Source: Porpolomopsis calyptriformis (Eukaryota; Basidiomycota; Agaricomycetes; Agaricales; Hygrophoraceae). Taken from it: DNA of 64,000 nucleotides. The stretch is from positions 2,046,001 to 2,110,000 of the forward strand of contig OX621167.1 in the NCBI GenBank assembly GCA_951640195.1. Direction: 5' to 3'. The notes below the pieces were generated by a model. That model was not told the origin of the DNA and did not search any database. It saw only the letters and a list, made by a program, of their open reading frames with translations. The first letter of the stretch is position 1. Each line of letters begins with the position of its first letter. The translations under genes and the position numbers were made by a program. Below are positions 42,868 to 54,700 of the stretch, piece after piece.

Positions 42868-45281
42868 CTACGCGTCAGTCCACTTCGCTTGATTGCCGAC
42901 TACGGAACACATGCGCTCCCGAAGAACACCTTGGGGACTGGAGAAGTAATACTGAGACAACCACGGCGACATCGGTGAACGGCTGTTCGGCTGTACTAAA
43001 CCACTGTGCCACCCATTCTCCTGGTTGTAGGACCATTCGATGACATTCGTGGTGACGGCTTTAACGTACAGCCGAATCTGTGTTCCACGGTTCCAGGTTA
43101 CAGAGGTAATGCGAGTCAGGGCCAGCGTTCTGATGGGAAACCCGAATCCATGGGTCCAAGAGCGAGTTTCATAACACAGCTCTCGGAACATAGAGGAGTG
43201 ATCTTGGTCATATACTCGTATGCATTCCCATGCCCACAATGACGGTGTGAATTAGAAAAGAAAGGAAAAGAAGAGAGTGGACCATTCCAGGATATTGCAG
43301 ATAGCGCTGTACGTGTGCATGCATTCTTAAGTATGGTCCTTGAGATACCCACACGCCTGAAAATCTCCGCTCGTGTAGTGTGTTTTCGGGGCCTTGATAA
43401 AATACGCCAATAGCGAGGTTGTCTTGAACGGCAGCAATTGAAGAATCCCCATCAGCCAACCCTATTCCTTGCAGACAAAGAAGTTTTTTGTTTTGCCTAT
43501 ACAACCAGATTGTATCCGTGCCATGCCAACGAATCTGCCACCCACTATTGAGAAAATGGATTGCAGGAAGAGGTCACCTCACCGCTATTGCCGCGATGCC
43601 CGAACCAGAGTAGGATGACCTAATTCCAGAAACCAGTAAAGTACCATTGGAATAAGCCGCCGCAAGAGATTTCCTTGATGGAAATACCTGCGTAACACTC
43701 AATGGAAGGGAAGCGGATACCTTCTGAATCAGCATTGACGTTGCATCTGATACCAGAAGCGTTGGGTGTGGATCTGGGGTCGGGGGCCCAAGCCTGCTCT
43801 ATGAGGGACCAGATGTCATCGGTCAAGCCAACTGAAGTGGCAATGTCAAGGTCTGGACAGTCTTATCGTTCGTTTTCCCGGTCAATAAGCTCGCAAAGGA
43901 GGCTTTCGTCAGTTGCACCAAATGGGACCATCCCTGAAAAGATCTGCAAACCCAAGTCAAGACACCAGGCTTAACAGGATCACGGAAACACCCTACGTCA
44001 TATGATGTCATTGCCCACGCATAAATATCTACAGGCGGGGCGAGCCGTTTACCTCGCATTCGTTCGGGAGAGATCTGTTCCAGTGACGAGTGTGGTCGTA
44101 AAGCGTGAACTAACATCCACCTTGATCAATGATAAGCCGAAGTCAGCTATGATAGCACACCCATCACTATCAATGAGGACGTTTGTCTGCGTGCCAGTCA
44201 GTTGATTGGGGATTTAGAGATAAAACATTGCCCACAGCTTTGAGATCTCCGTGTATGATACTTCAGGCATGGAGATAGGCGAGGCCGAGTGAGACTTAAT
44301 GGATCTGCACGAAAAGGATGAGTTGGCCTGCTAAGCTTTCTAGTGGCGACATTTCTAACCAACGGCACGCGTTTGGTGTTTGGTTTCGAGCGAAGAAAGT
44401 CTAGGACGTTTCCCCCAGGCATCAATATTGATGCCTGGGGTTAATGCCATAACAAGAAAAGGGGGCTCTTCGTCTACCCCTGCGCCCGTGAATTCGGCTT
44501 ACAGGATTCAGCCATGAATAATCCTAAACGAGAAGGGGCCTACAGGGATGTTGGGATGCCTCAATCACTCCTAGACCTGCCAATACATATGTGGAAATGA
44601 GCATACAGAGTGGGTAATAAAGATTCACCTTGATCTCGTTCATGAGCATCTGTGTTTAGTTAGAACATACGTGTGTACCTGCAATACAAAGTACATGCCT
44701 TTGGAGAAGTGGTAGGAGCAAGTTCTTTGATGGTAATGGAAGGGCCAAGAAATACACCCTTGAAGACATTCGAGAAGCCACCGCTCCCTGTCTTCGTCTC
44801 TTTCCCGACCTCAAGCGAGGAAATTGTCCATGACTCGATCTTGATTACGCGGCTACTTTGTCGTTGCAAGCTAGTCACGCTGTGATCGAGAAATCGTCGT
44901 TCTGTTGAGTGGTCTCAATCTGCGTTTGGTTTGAGGATGTCTTCTGACGGTCACAAGTCGCTTCAAAAGGAGCAAGAACGGAAACCTACTTTCTACATTG
45001 CAGTCATTGCAGCCAGAACAGTCGTCTGCTCCACCTCAAGCTTTCCAAATAATTCCTGAAACAGCTTGTCTCGGCTTTCCATGAGTTCAACAAGTAATCG
45101 CTCGACAACTTCCGTGTCCTGACATGCATGGTCAAAACGGGATTGCCAATGCTTTCTATCAATCTCGCTTGATAACTAATGGAATCGGATTGAGTAGATC
45201 ATGGTCACCGGCGGTAAAAGAAAGAATGGTCACATTAAACACATTGTAGATGTGTAAGAGGCGCAAGTCGTAATTCATCAT
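42868..45281 (-). pseudogene. Coiled-coil/protein kinase/fucose-lectin-like gene, broken
   Basis: The N-terminal part (ATG 45281, MMNYDLRLLHIYNVFNVTIL) leads to a helical region (ELMESRDKLFQELFGKLEVE). The kinase domain has a glycine loop GSGGFSNVFKGVFLG, the Lys in TIKELAP, MPGGNVLDFLRSKP, HGDLKA plus TNVLIDSDG, IADFGLSLIK, SPERMRGKRLAPPVDIYAWA and LIEQAWAPDPRS. The next exons read GIAAIA, GWQIRWHGTDTIWLYRQNKK and FRELCYETRSWTHGF, then TRITSVTWNRGTQIRLYVK, the blade pattern of fungal fucose-specific lectins. Lesions: a palindromic insertion near 44421, about 8 bp missing in the activation segment near 44070 (TGTD then SPER), and TAA at 43863-43865. No stop separates kinase and lectin exons, so one gene is likely. 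Confidence 0.6.
44413..44440. repeat. Perfect 28-bp palindrome inside the broken kinase gene
   Basis: CCCCAGGCATCAAT is followed directly by its exact inverse complement. On the minus strand the second arm is the coding MPGG sequence (ATG CCT GGG GGA), and the first arm looks like an inverted copy inserted just before it. The insertion changes the reading frame. Confidence 0.85.
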
Positions 45282-45454
45282 AGAGAATGCGAGGTAATCT
45301 CCTTGAAGAAGCAGTTTGATAACTTGCTAGCCTGGTTGTTTGCGAATTCACGCCATAAATTGCAATTACGAGCATCCAGTGTTGACAAAGATATTCACAC
45401 CCAGCTTGCCGTGTCTGTCTTCTGCATCTGTCATCTCCACCACCACCAGAAGAA

Positions 45455-48400
45455 TGGCCAGTAGCACTCATTCGATGTTTAACGCGCAAGATATTAGCTT
45501 TAACAACAACCAAGGAGTCAACATTGTTGCTGGGAACCAGATTATCAACTCCAATTATATTGATGGTAGGTTATCGAGCCTCAATCCACAAACTGATGAA
45601 TCAAATGATGAGGCTCAGAGCGTCGTGATATTACACTCTGGCTATCTCCCCTCAATTTCAAGGCATCACAGAGCCAATTTCTACAGATCCATGAAAAGGG
45701 GACATGCAATTGGCTGCTTGAGTGCCCAACATTCCTGGATTGGCGTGATGGAATATCGCAGACATTGTGGTGTCCCGGAAATCGTAAGGTTTATCTACCT
45801 CTATCGCTCCCACTTCATTGATTGTTTTTCGTGTAGCTGGCGTTGGAAAAACTATCCTTGCGTAATATTCATTCTCTACTTCGCTCATCAATTGAAGGCT
45901 AATTGCGGCTCTCCTCTAGATCGGTCGTCGTCAACCATCTCCAAACATTCTTCAAATACCACAATGTTGGGATAGCGTGCATATACTGCAACTACAAAGA
46001 ACAGGCTATCCAGACAGTCACAAACCTAATCGCAAGTCTACTCAAACAGTTCGTCCAAGATCGTCGTTCCCTATCTGACAACATAAAGGCATTTCACGAT
46101 CGTCACAAAGTCCAAAGCACGTTGCCGACGCTTAATGAACTTACCGAATTGTTGGAGCTGGAAATGAAGATATACGCCAAAGTATTCATTGTGGTGGATG
46201 CCCTGGACGAATCTGATGACAGCAATGGGTCTCGGATTGAACTGTTAAACGCTCTTCGGTCTTTCTCCGGATCCATCAACCTGATGGTGACATCTCGCAA
46301 CCTTCCTTCCATCGAACAGTACTTTCGCGAAGCAGAGCGGATCCACATTCATGCGGCTGATGAAGATATAGCGAAATACGTTCAAACCCGGCTTGCCTGT
46401 TTTCCGGATCTGGTTAACGTGCAAGCCATTGCCACAAAACGAATTGTTGACAGTGTGAAGGGCATGTGGGTGTCTCAAATACGTTCCATAATTTGTTGTA
46501 CTGACCTTCTGGCAAGGTTTTTACTAGCGCGCTTGCATATAAACGCACTTGTAGATCAGGATAGTGAAGAGGCTGTGCTTCGTGCCCTGGATAATCTCCC
46601 GGACGAGATAGATAAATTTTACGACGAAGCTATGGAACGAATTCAACGGCAAACGAACACAAAAGACTTGGCAATGCGGGTTCTGTCATGGATCGTATAT
46701 GCGACTCGACCATTATCTGTTGAAGAGCTTCGACATGCTCTTGCTATTTCACCCAATATGACGGAGATAGACGAGCGAGCCCTCGTTTTCAAAACGAAGT
46801 TGACTTCTGTGTGTGCGGGACTAGTTGTGGTTGACGAGAATATTGTACGCCTTGCTCGTGAGTAGAACCACCATTGGTCTGATAATATGTTGAATATGCA
46901 ACCCATTCAGACTACACCACTCAGCAATATTTCGAAAATCAACGGGAATCTCAATTTCCGGGCGCCGAGGCTTCAATTGCGGCAACATGCCTCAACTATC
47001 TTTCACTCAACATATTTGCACGTGGCTACTGCAACGACGATGCCAAGTTCGAATCCCTCCTGAAAAACAACCCTCTTCTTGATTATGCAGCCCGGAACTG
47101 GGGCCGTCATGCACATCGACACCAAAAGGGTATCATAACCTTAGCGTTGGATTTCCTTCGGGATGAATCTAAGGTTGAATGTGTTAGTCAAGTTATGTTG
47201 GCACCTGTCCCACATTGGTACGGTTACAGTCAAGAATTTCCGAGAAAATTTTCAAGTGTCCATATTCCCGCTTACTGGGGCTTGGAGGAGATCTTCCGCG
47301 GCCAGCTTGACGGTGAGGCAGATCAGGACAAGACCGACAGCGATGGTCGTACCCCACTTTCATATGCAGCTAAGAATGGGCATGATGCAATCGTAAAGCT
47401 GCTTCTTGCTCGGGGTGACGTTCGAGCAGATCCCAAGGATTTGTATGGTCGAACGCCCCTTTTTTACGCAGCCAGGAATGGGCATAATGCTGTTGTAGAG
47501 CTGCTGCTTGCTCGGGATGACGTTCAAGCAGACTTGAAGGATTTGCATGGTCGGTCGCCCCTTTTGCATGCAGTCAAGAATGGGCATGCTACTATCGTGA
47601 AGCTACTGCTAGCTCGGGATGACGTTCAAGCAGACTCGGAAGATTCTTATGGTCAAACTCCCCTTTTGTATGCAGTCAGGAATGGGCATGGTGCTGTCGT
47701 AAAGCTGCTGCTTGCTCGGGGTGATATTCAAGCAGACTTGAAGAACTCGTATGGTCGGACGCCCCTTTCCATTGCAGTTTATAACGGCCACGATGCTGTC
47801 GTAAAGCTTCTGCTTGCCCGTGACGACATTCAAGCAGACTCCAAGGACTTGTATGGTCGAACACCCCTTTCGTATGCAGCTAGGAAGGGGTATGATGCCA
47901 TTATGAAACTGCTGCTTGCCCGGGATGACGTTCAAGCGGACTCGCATGACTTGGATAGACGAACACCCCTTTTGTATGCAGTTGAGAATGGGCATGATGC
48001 TGTCGTAAAGTTGCTGCTTGATCGGGATGACGTTCAAGTCAACTCGAAGGACCCCCATAATCGACAACCCCTTTCTTATGCAGCTGAGAATGGGCATGAT
48101 GCTATTGTAAAGTTGCTGCTTGCTCGAGATGACATTCAAGTGGACTCGAGCGACTCAGATGGTGGAACGCCCCTTTCATATGCAGCTGAGAATGGGCATG
48201 GTACTATCGTAAAGCGGCTGCTCGCTCGGGATGACGTTCGAACTGACTCGAGAGATTCGTGTGGTCGAACCCCCCTTTCATACGCAGCTGAGAATGGGCA
48301 CGATGCTGTCGTGAAGCTCCTGCTTGTCCGGGATGATGTTCATGCAGACTCGAAGGACTCGTATGGTCAAACACCCCTTGCTTTTGCAGCTACCAATTGG

Positions 48401-49000
48401 CATGATGAAATCATAAAGCTGCTGCTTGCTCGGGATGACGTTCAAGCGGACTCAAAGCACTCATATGGTCGAACGTGCCTTTCATATGCGGCTGAGAACG
48501 GACATGATGCTATCATAATGCTGCTGCTTGCTCAGGATGATGTTCAAACGGACTCGAAGGATTGGTATGGTCGAACGCCCCTTTCGTATGCAGCTGAGAA
48601 TGGGCATTGTGCTATCGTACAGCTGCTGCTTGCTCAGGATGATGTTCAAGCACACTCGAAGGACTCTTATGATCATACGCCCCTTTTCTATGCAGCTGCG
48701 GAAGGACATGATGTCATCGTAAAGCTGTTGCTTGCTCGGGATGATGTTCAAATGGATTCATGTGGTTGAACGTCCTTCCCATATGCAGCTGAGAATGGGC
48801 ATGACGCTGTCGTGAAGCTGCTGCTTGCTAAGGATGACTTTCACGCGGATTCGAATGACTCGTATGGTCAAACACCCCTTTCTTATGCAACTGACGGAGG
48901 GCATGATTCCATCATGAAACTGCTGCTGGCTTGGGATGACATTCAAGTGCAGTCGATGGGCAAAATGCTCAAACCACGCTTTTTACGCCGCCCAGAATAA
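45455..49000 (+). CDS. NACHT NLR with 16 ankyrin repeats, one internal TGA
   Basis: ATG at 45455 (MASSTHSMFNAQDISFNNN). An Asn/Gly-rich N-terminal tail leads to ERRDITLWLSPLNFKASQSQ and WLLECPTFLDWRDGISQTLW, then across an intron the P-loop CPGNPGVGKTILA, SVVVNHLQTFF, Walker B VFIVVDALDESDD, LMVTSRNLPSIEQYF and the winged-helix-like VLSWIVYATRPLSVEELRHA. After HYTTQQYFENQ and a linker come 16 ankyrin units of 34 residues (consensus DSYGRTPLSYAAENGHDAIV KLLLARDDVQADSK, from about 47339). TGA at 48767-48769 falls where repeat 15 should have GR; two more units follow to TAA at 49000. A stop at the TGA still leaves 14 full repeats. NLRs act as intracellular immune or incompatibility receptors. 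Confidence 0.88.
47339..48960 (+). repeat. Array of 16 near-identical 102-bp ankyrin-coding units
   Basis: Each unit encodes 34 residues with TPL..AA..GH..(I/V)(V/M)KLLL. The DNA is highly alike between units (for example GCTGAGAATGGGCATGATGC and CTGCTGCTTGCTCGGGATGA recur). The long antisense frames here are by-products of the repeat. Between units 14 and 15 about 9 bp is missing. Confidence 0.9.
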
Positions 49001-49482
49001 GCATATTGCTACATGAACTTACTGTCGCCTTCATCATAGCCGCAGAATATCAACTACGTTTCGACATATTTTAAAGAGACCTACCACGAAAGAAATCTAC
49101 AGCATTACACGCAAACCTGTAACAAGCAATCTTGTGTAACTCTCAGTTGCAGGATGGGTCTGCCGTCTTCCCAATCCTCTGAACATCACGAATTCAGACA
49201 ATTCAAGCATATCTTATCATTCATTCGTTCCTCCCCCAACAAATGCGCTTATTGAGAATCCTTCTTACAATAATTATGGTAGCAAGGGTGACTGCCATCA
49301 AATCGGTCAATATGGCAGCGTTCATGTCAGTCGAAGTCACAGAGTTTATACAACGTGATACCAAGAACATAAAAAGTACAGCCGATCCGCAGCACTGAAT
49401 AAGCCTGTAAGATCATATGTTCGCGAATTCCTCATACTCATCCAGACGCCAACAAAGATCAAATACCGAGAATTTCCATCCG
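49001..49482. other. No gene seen (482 bp)
   Basis: The 3' regions of two convergent genes (NLR and the poly-UBL gene). No coding signal or repeat noted. Confidence 0.5.
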
Positions 49483-51468
49483 TTACACAGCTCCATCCTC
49501 TAAGTCGGCCTCAATATTGCCAGTGGCCATTTCCCAGTTTTCGTTCGGGTCTTGTGCGAAAGGTAGCGTACTTCGTTGTAAGAGTTTGGGCACTGCAACA
49601 ACGTTGTCAATAAGTATCAAATTTCTCTGTGTCAAGGAAAATGGGTAGAATCGAAGAAACGTACTAAGTAAAAGCGTCTCCCCACCAATAAGACCGTGTT
49701 GCTTCAGCGTCTTCTCATTTTCTCGCACTTTTCCGCGTATCAACAGCTGCTGATTGTTCATGGGGATACCGGTCAGTAACTGGATACGTTCCTTCAGCCC
49801 CCACACACTCTCGGATTCCTCCGCTTCAATTTGATAGACCTCAAAGTTTCCGGGTACAGCGTTCGATGACGATGCTTCCGGTTCCGGTTCCAGTTCTGGG
49901 ATGAGGGGCAGTGAATCCTTTACCCCACTCTTGGTTTTATCCTTGTACATTTGAATCGATAGGGAGAGTGTACTCGGACCTGTTCAGCCGCGATCGGGTT
50001 AGTGAGGATGGTTATCAGGTTGACAGACGAGGGGAATGAGTATGCGCACGCAATTGGACAACGGAGCTGGAGGAGATACTCAAGTCCCAGAGTGTTCGTG
50101 ACTCCTTCAGACGGACGTGTCCATCCAATGTAAACCAGTACTTGTTTAGGGGCAAATCAGACGACTCGGATGCTAGTTTGGTGCGAAGCTCAGACAGACG
50201 TGTCAATGGGTGCAACTTTATGGGGTCAAACGTCTTGAACCAAGCTTGAACCGTGAGTGACACCATTTCCACTTGAAGAATAAAATACGCGGGGGATCAA
50301 GAACCGAATAAACGCTTGAGTCAAGAAAGACTTACCAGCGTGGATCACGCTTCCGGGGTCGAACCCGAGCTCTTTCAAGCTCGTGGACTCCCCTATTAGC
50401 TCGCGACCAACAAGGATGAAGATGACCTCTGATTGAGGGACAGGATAGTGGACGTGTACTGATTCTCTGAAGTCAGCGAGGGTCTGCTCGATCCGTACGG
50501 GTATCCCGAGTTTTCGTTTATCGGCTCCATCCGAAATGACGACATCCACGGTGAATGCGGTCGGTAACCCTTGCATAAAAAAATGATTATTCCCCCAATA
50601 ATGCGAAGAACTAAGATACACACTTAAAATGAGCTCGGCTTCTGATGGGATTTCAAGATCTGTAAACGTCTTGGTCTCATCGAGTTCTTTCGAGCCCCAT
50701 GCAAAGCAAAGATGGGTGGGCGGCGGAAACTTTGGATTTCTCAGGAGAAGACCTTTCAAATGGCCGATCACCAGTGATGGCTCGACGCGGAAAGTGTCTT
50801 TGATATCCCCAGATGCTACTGTGATCACATAAGGCTTCGCTAGGCAGCGTCAGCACAGACCTTCAAAAGCAAGCTTCTCACGGACACTCACTGTATACGA
50901 TGATGGTCCCCTCTTCGAGGGAATATTCCGATATCGAGGTCGAGTCTGTGAGTTGTTGGAGGGAAGATACAGCGATATCCGAGTCATCGTCAGCCCCTGC
51001 GTCATCTGATGTCGAGAGATATTTCAACTGAGTAACCTCGATTCCTTCCTCGATGGAGATCTCGCGTTTGAGTTGAGCAACAGTAATATTCGGTTTCACG
51101 GAGAGCTTAAAGCCTCCACCAGGGTCTGAGTCCTTCTCAAAAGTCAGATTGACCCGTTGTCGACGAGACGGAGGCACTAATTACGATCGTCCGTCCCCAT
51201 TTATCAGCTCAAGGCAAGAAAATAGCATTGGAGACCCACCGATATGCAATGTACTACGATCGGATATGCCATAGTGCGAAAGTTTCTGGTGGTCTCGCAG
51301 CTCGTGGCCATTGTACGTGATTTGGTTCTCGATCTGCCACAGCTGCTTATTGTTGCCGGGTGATTTGGCCTCGGCAACGGCCTCCTTCAGGTCTCCAACG
51401 GTGCTCTCAGTATCGACGTAGAGGGGGAAGGCCCTCCCCGTGAAATTTTGCACCGTAACGTTGATCAT
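49483..51468 (-). CDS. Protein of six tandem ubiquitin-like (beta-grasp) domains
   Basis: ATG at 51468 (MINVTVQNFTGRAFPL). Six exons each carry one ubiquitin-like unit, and a short seventh ends the protein. Unit 1 (51468-51243): TVGDLKEAV...ITYNGHELRDHQKLSHYGIS. Unit 2: VNLTFEKDS...TVAQLKREISIEEGIE. Unit 3: YVITVASGDIKDTFRV...KELDETKTFTDLEI. Unit 4: FTVDVVISDG...LVGRELIGESTSLKELGFDP. Unit 5: VSLTVQAWFKTF...FTLDGHVRLKESRTLWDLSI. Unit 6: VYQIEAEESESVWGLKERIQ...LIRGKVRENEKTLKQHGLI. All inferred introns cut after the first base of a codon (phase 1). No C-terminal Gly-Gly is present, so it is not processed to conjugatable modifiers. It probably serves as a scaffold recognised by ubiquitin-binding proteins. 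Function unknown. Confidence 0.8.
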
Positions 51469-51722
51469 GAAGGGCAGATGACAGGCAATGGCTCCAAAGG
51501 CGCCTCCGGGGTGTTTTGTTTCGGTCCCGCAAGGTCCATTTCGGTCTCTCAGTGCACAGCACGTGGTAAATATGCGCAATTGCTCGTGTGATTCGTGATG
51601 ACATCCGTGTATAATATACATATACTTGTACAGAATGCAGAAGTGCATACGACGACTCGATACATTGTCAAAATTACCAAAATCAAACACACTGATGATC
51701 CAACTCCTTCATGGAGATATAT

Positions 51723-54700
51723 TCACCGCCTCAGCGGCCCCTTCCTCCACCTCTCCACCTTAATCAAAACATCACCGCCATCCATCCGATCGCCTCCCTT
51801 CCCACTCAAAATCCTCACCCCACCCTCTCCAAACTTGACCTGCCCTTCTCCAACCCCACGCCGCAGAACCCGCAGCCCAGACCGATCACTCCTTCCCCCC
51901 TGTCCCCACGCAGCGGCCGCACGATCCGGTATCCCGCTCGCCGGTGCAGACAAAGCGGGCGAGACGATCGTTTCACTTCCAGCTTTCACCCGCGACGCTC
52001 GTCCAGCCTCGATCCCAACGACATCAACGTCAGGCCCGGTCGTCGTTCCACCTCTCTCGCCCTGACCTTCCATCGCCATCTCCCGGGACACAGGACGCGC
52101 ATTCTGGTCGGAATTCGTGTTCTCCAGAATGCCACCGGCGGAGGCGGGGGGCACGACAGAGTTAGTCTCAGGCCTGACATTGCTGGACGGTGAACGAACA
52201 GGCTGGAGATCGACATCCATCGAGTCGTCACCAACAATCGCCGGAGGGAAAACAGGTGGTGGTGGACCTCCCTCCGTGGTTGGGCCAGTAGTCGTAATGA
52301 GAGAAGGCTCTGCGGGAGTTGATCCGGAATGAGGTGAAGGTAGAGCCAGTTGCGGTTGGATGACCGGTACTGGAGCATTTTCACCACACACTGTGGTAGT
52401 AGGGGCAATACTTTCCGTGCTTGTTATTTCCACCTCCGTAGTGGTACCTATCTTCTTGATCTTGAGATCGGTATCAGGATGGCGGTCAACCGAAACGGCC
52501 AACGGCCCTCGAGTCACTGAATGGATGACAACGCCGCCAGAATGACCCCCCTTCTCTTGATTCGCAGCACTCGGGGGACTGTCGCCCTCATCGCGTATCT
52601 GCCGGTGGTCCATTGTGCGAGGCTGATCCTCTTCCATCAAGAAAACGTCATATCGCCGAGGAGACTCCACATCATTCGCCTTCCCAGAGGCCACAGCAGG
52701 ATAAAACAAGAAACTCTGCTCTGACGTTTCCAAGATGATATCCGGTATGTGCACTTCGACATCGCCAACGCCACCACGGTTTCTCTCGAAATCAACCTTC
52801 CCGTCTATGGCGCCCGGCTCGACTTTCCTCCTCTTCTTCGGCGGTTCTCCACTCCTTCCACTTACACGGGGAGATGTCTCCTGAGGAAACATTAAAGCTT
52901 TCAAAACATCTGAATCATATTTGAACCTACCATATCCCGAACAAAAAAAATCCTATAAGCTTCGAAAATGATCAGACAAGAAAATAAAACACACCCAGCA
53001 TGCACTTTATCCCCCGGCACTCCATACACAATAGTCCGGGGATCGGACCACTTCTGATGAACCTCCTCCACCCCCATACCCAATCCATCATCATCATCAT
53101 CATCACTCTCTTCCAGTATTGTATAGAGCGGAATGGCATTCGGAACCCGTCGACGAAACGGGATCATCCCCCATCCCCGCTTCCTCTTCCTACCCGTCAG
53201 CCGACTTAATGCACCTCTATTCGGAAGGGCCAAAGCCGGATCCCGACGTTCGCCGTACTCGAGTAACCTCTGCGCGCGGTTCCGCAAGCCTAAGCCAGGC
53301 GCATGCCGAGCTGTCCCTTTCTGCAAACACGCGTGCGAGAAGAATAAGAATTGATATCCTTGATCCAATTTACGGCATAAACACTCACCTCGACAAACTC
53401 AGCTTTCAAAATCTCAATCCCACTCCCATCATGCCCACTGCCCCATCCAGCACTAAGAAGTCCCCTCCCATCATCCTCCTCTCCTCCTCTCCCACCCTGC
53501 ACAAAACATCTTTCGCCGAACCCTCCCACAAACCGCCTGACCCCGGCCCCAGTCCCAGCCCCACACTGAACCACCCTCACCTCAACACGCAAATCCCTGC
53601 CCTCCTCATGCGCCTTCCACAACCCGCTCCAAGTGACCCATCCGGAATGCAGCGCGCATAAGAACAAATTCGAGTCATCAGTGTACACCCGCCGTACGCG
53701 TCTCCTCTTCCTTCCTCTCCCTGTATCATCACCTACACCACTTTCCACGCCCCCACCCCAGATCTGCGGGCGTTCGGGCTTGTCTAGAGGGAGGAACCTT
53801 TGGGGAACGATGATCGTTGCGCGCGTACTCGTTGGCTGGTGTTGCCGCTGTACAGGCACTCCACTCGCCTTCTCGGTTTTGCCTGGATCGACGGTGGTAG
53901 GTGCCAATACAGGCCCCTCCCCATCCTTATCCTTACCACTGTCCTTGTCCTTGATCTTCTCCTTTCCCTTTCCCTTTCCCTTGTCAACCTCGGCACTCTC
54001 TTTCCCACCACCCTTCCCCTTCGCACCTTTCCTCGACTTTGGTTTTGGTTTTTCCTTTTCCTTCTCCTTGTCTTTCTCTTTCTCTTTCTCCTTCTGCTTC
54101 TCGCTCTCACCACCCGACCCAGGTATTACCGCAGCACCAGGAGGATTAGCATCCGACGAAGGATCCACACTATCGAGCGGAAAGAAATACGGAAACGGCG
54201 TGCGTGGATACACATACGTCCCCAGATGCACCATCCGTGCTCCCGGCTCAACGTCCACATCCCCCCCATCCACATCACCATCAACGTCGACGTCGACATC
54301 CATATCCATATCGGCCACGCCGGTACCCATACCCATACCCACGCCATCCCCATCTCGGTTCCTCTCCCGCTCAAGATCCAGCTGTTCGATCACCACATTC
54401 CCTCCCTGCAAATGCGGCCGCGGGGGCTGCATCGGATGCAGCTCCACAGGCCCATGGCCGACATGCGTATACACCACTTCAGCAGTGCCTGGGTGATGAT
54501 GATGGTGGTGATGATGATGGCCGCCGCTGCTACCGCCGATCATACCCGGGGCGGCCGCCATAGCCATCGCCGAAGGTAGCGGGGCAAACACACTCGCAGA
54601 TGTATCCAATTTCCGCACCACACCGCCAGGGTTGCTGCCGGAGAGGGGCAGCGACGGCGGCGGCAGCGGCGGGGGTGGCACGCTGGCTAGCCCGGGTCCA

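Noticed and set aside
45770..45860. Suspected frameshift just before the NLR Walker A motif
   Set aside because: Re-reading the bases gives CCC GGA AAT C|intron|CT GGC GTT GGA AAA ACT, so the P-loop PGVGKT is in frame.
47360..48751. Several long antisense frames across the ankyrin array
   Set aside because: They repeat with the 102-bp unit and are a by-product of the codon pattern of the sense repeats; no family similarity.
47339..48960. Regular repeat array considered as CRISPR or satellite DNA
   Set aside because: The units are contiguous 102-bp ankyrin-coding repeats without spacers, in a eukaryotic gene.
51595..52545. Plus-strand Pro/Arg-rich frames at 51595-52545
   Set aside because: Antisense to the low-complexity C-terminal tail of Rxt3; no domain and no start context.
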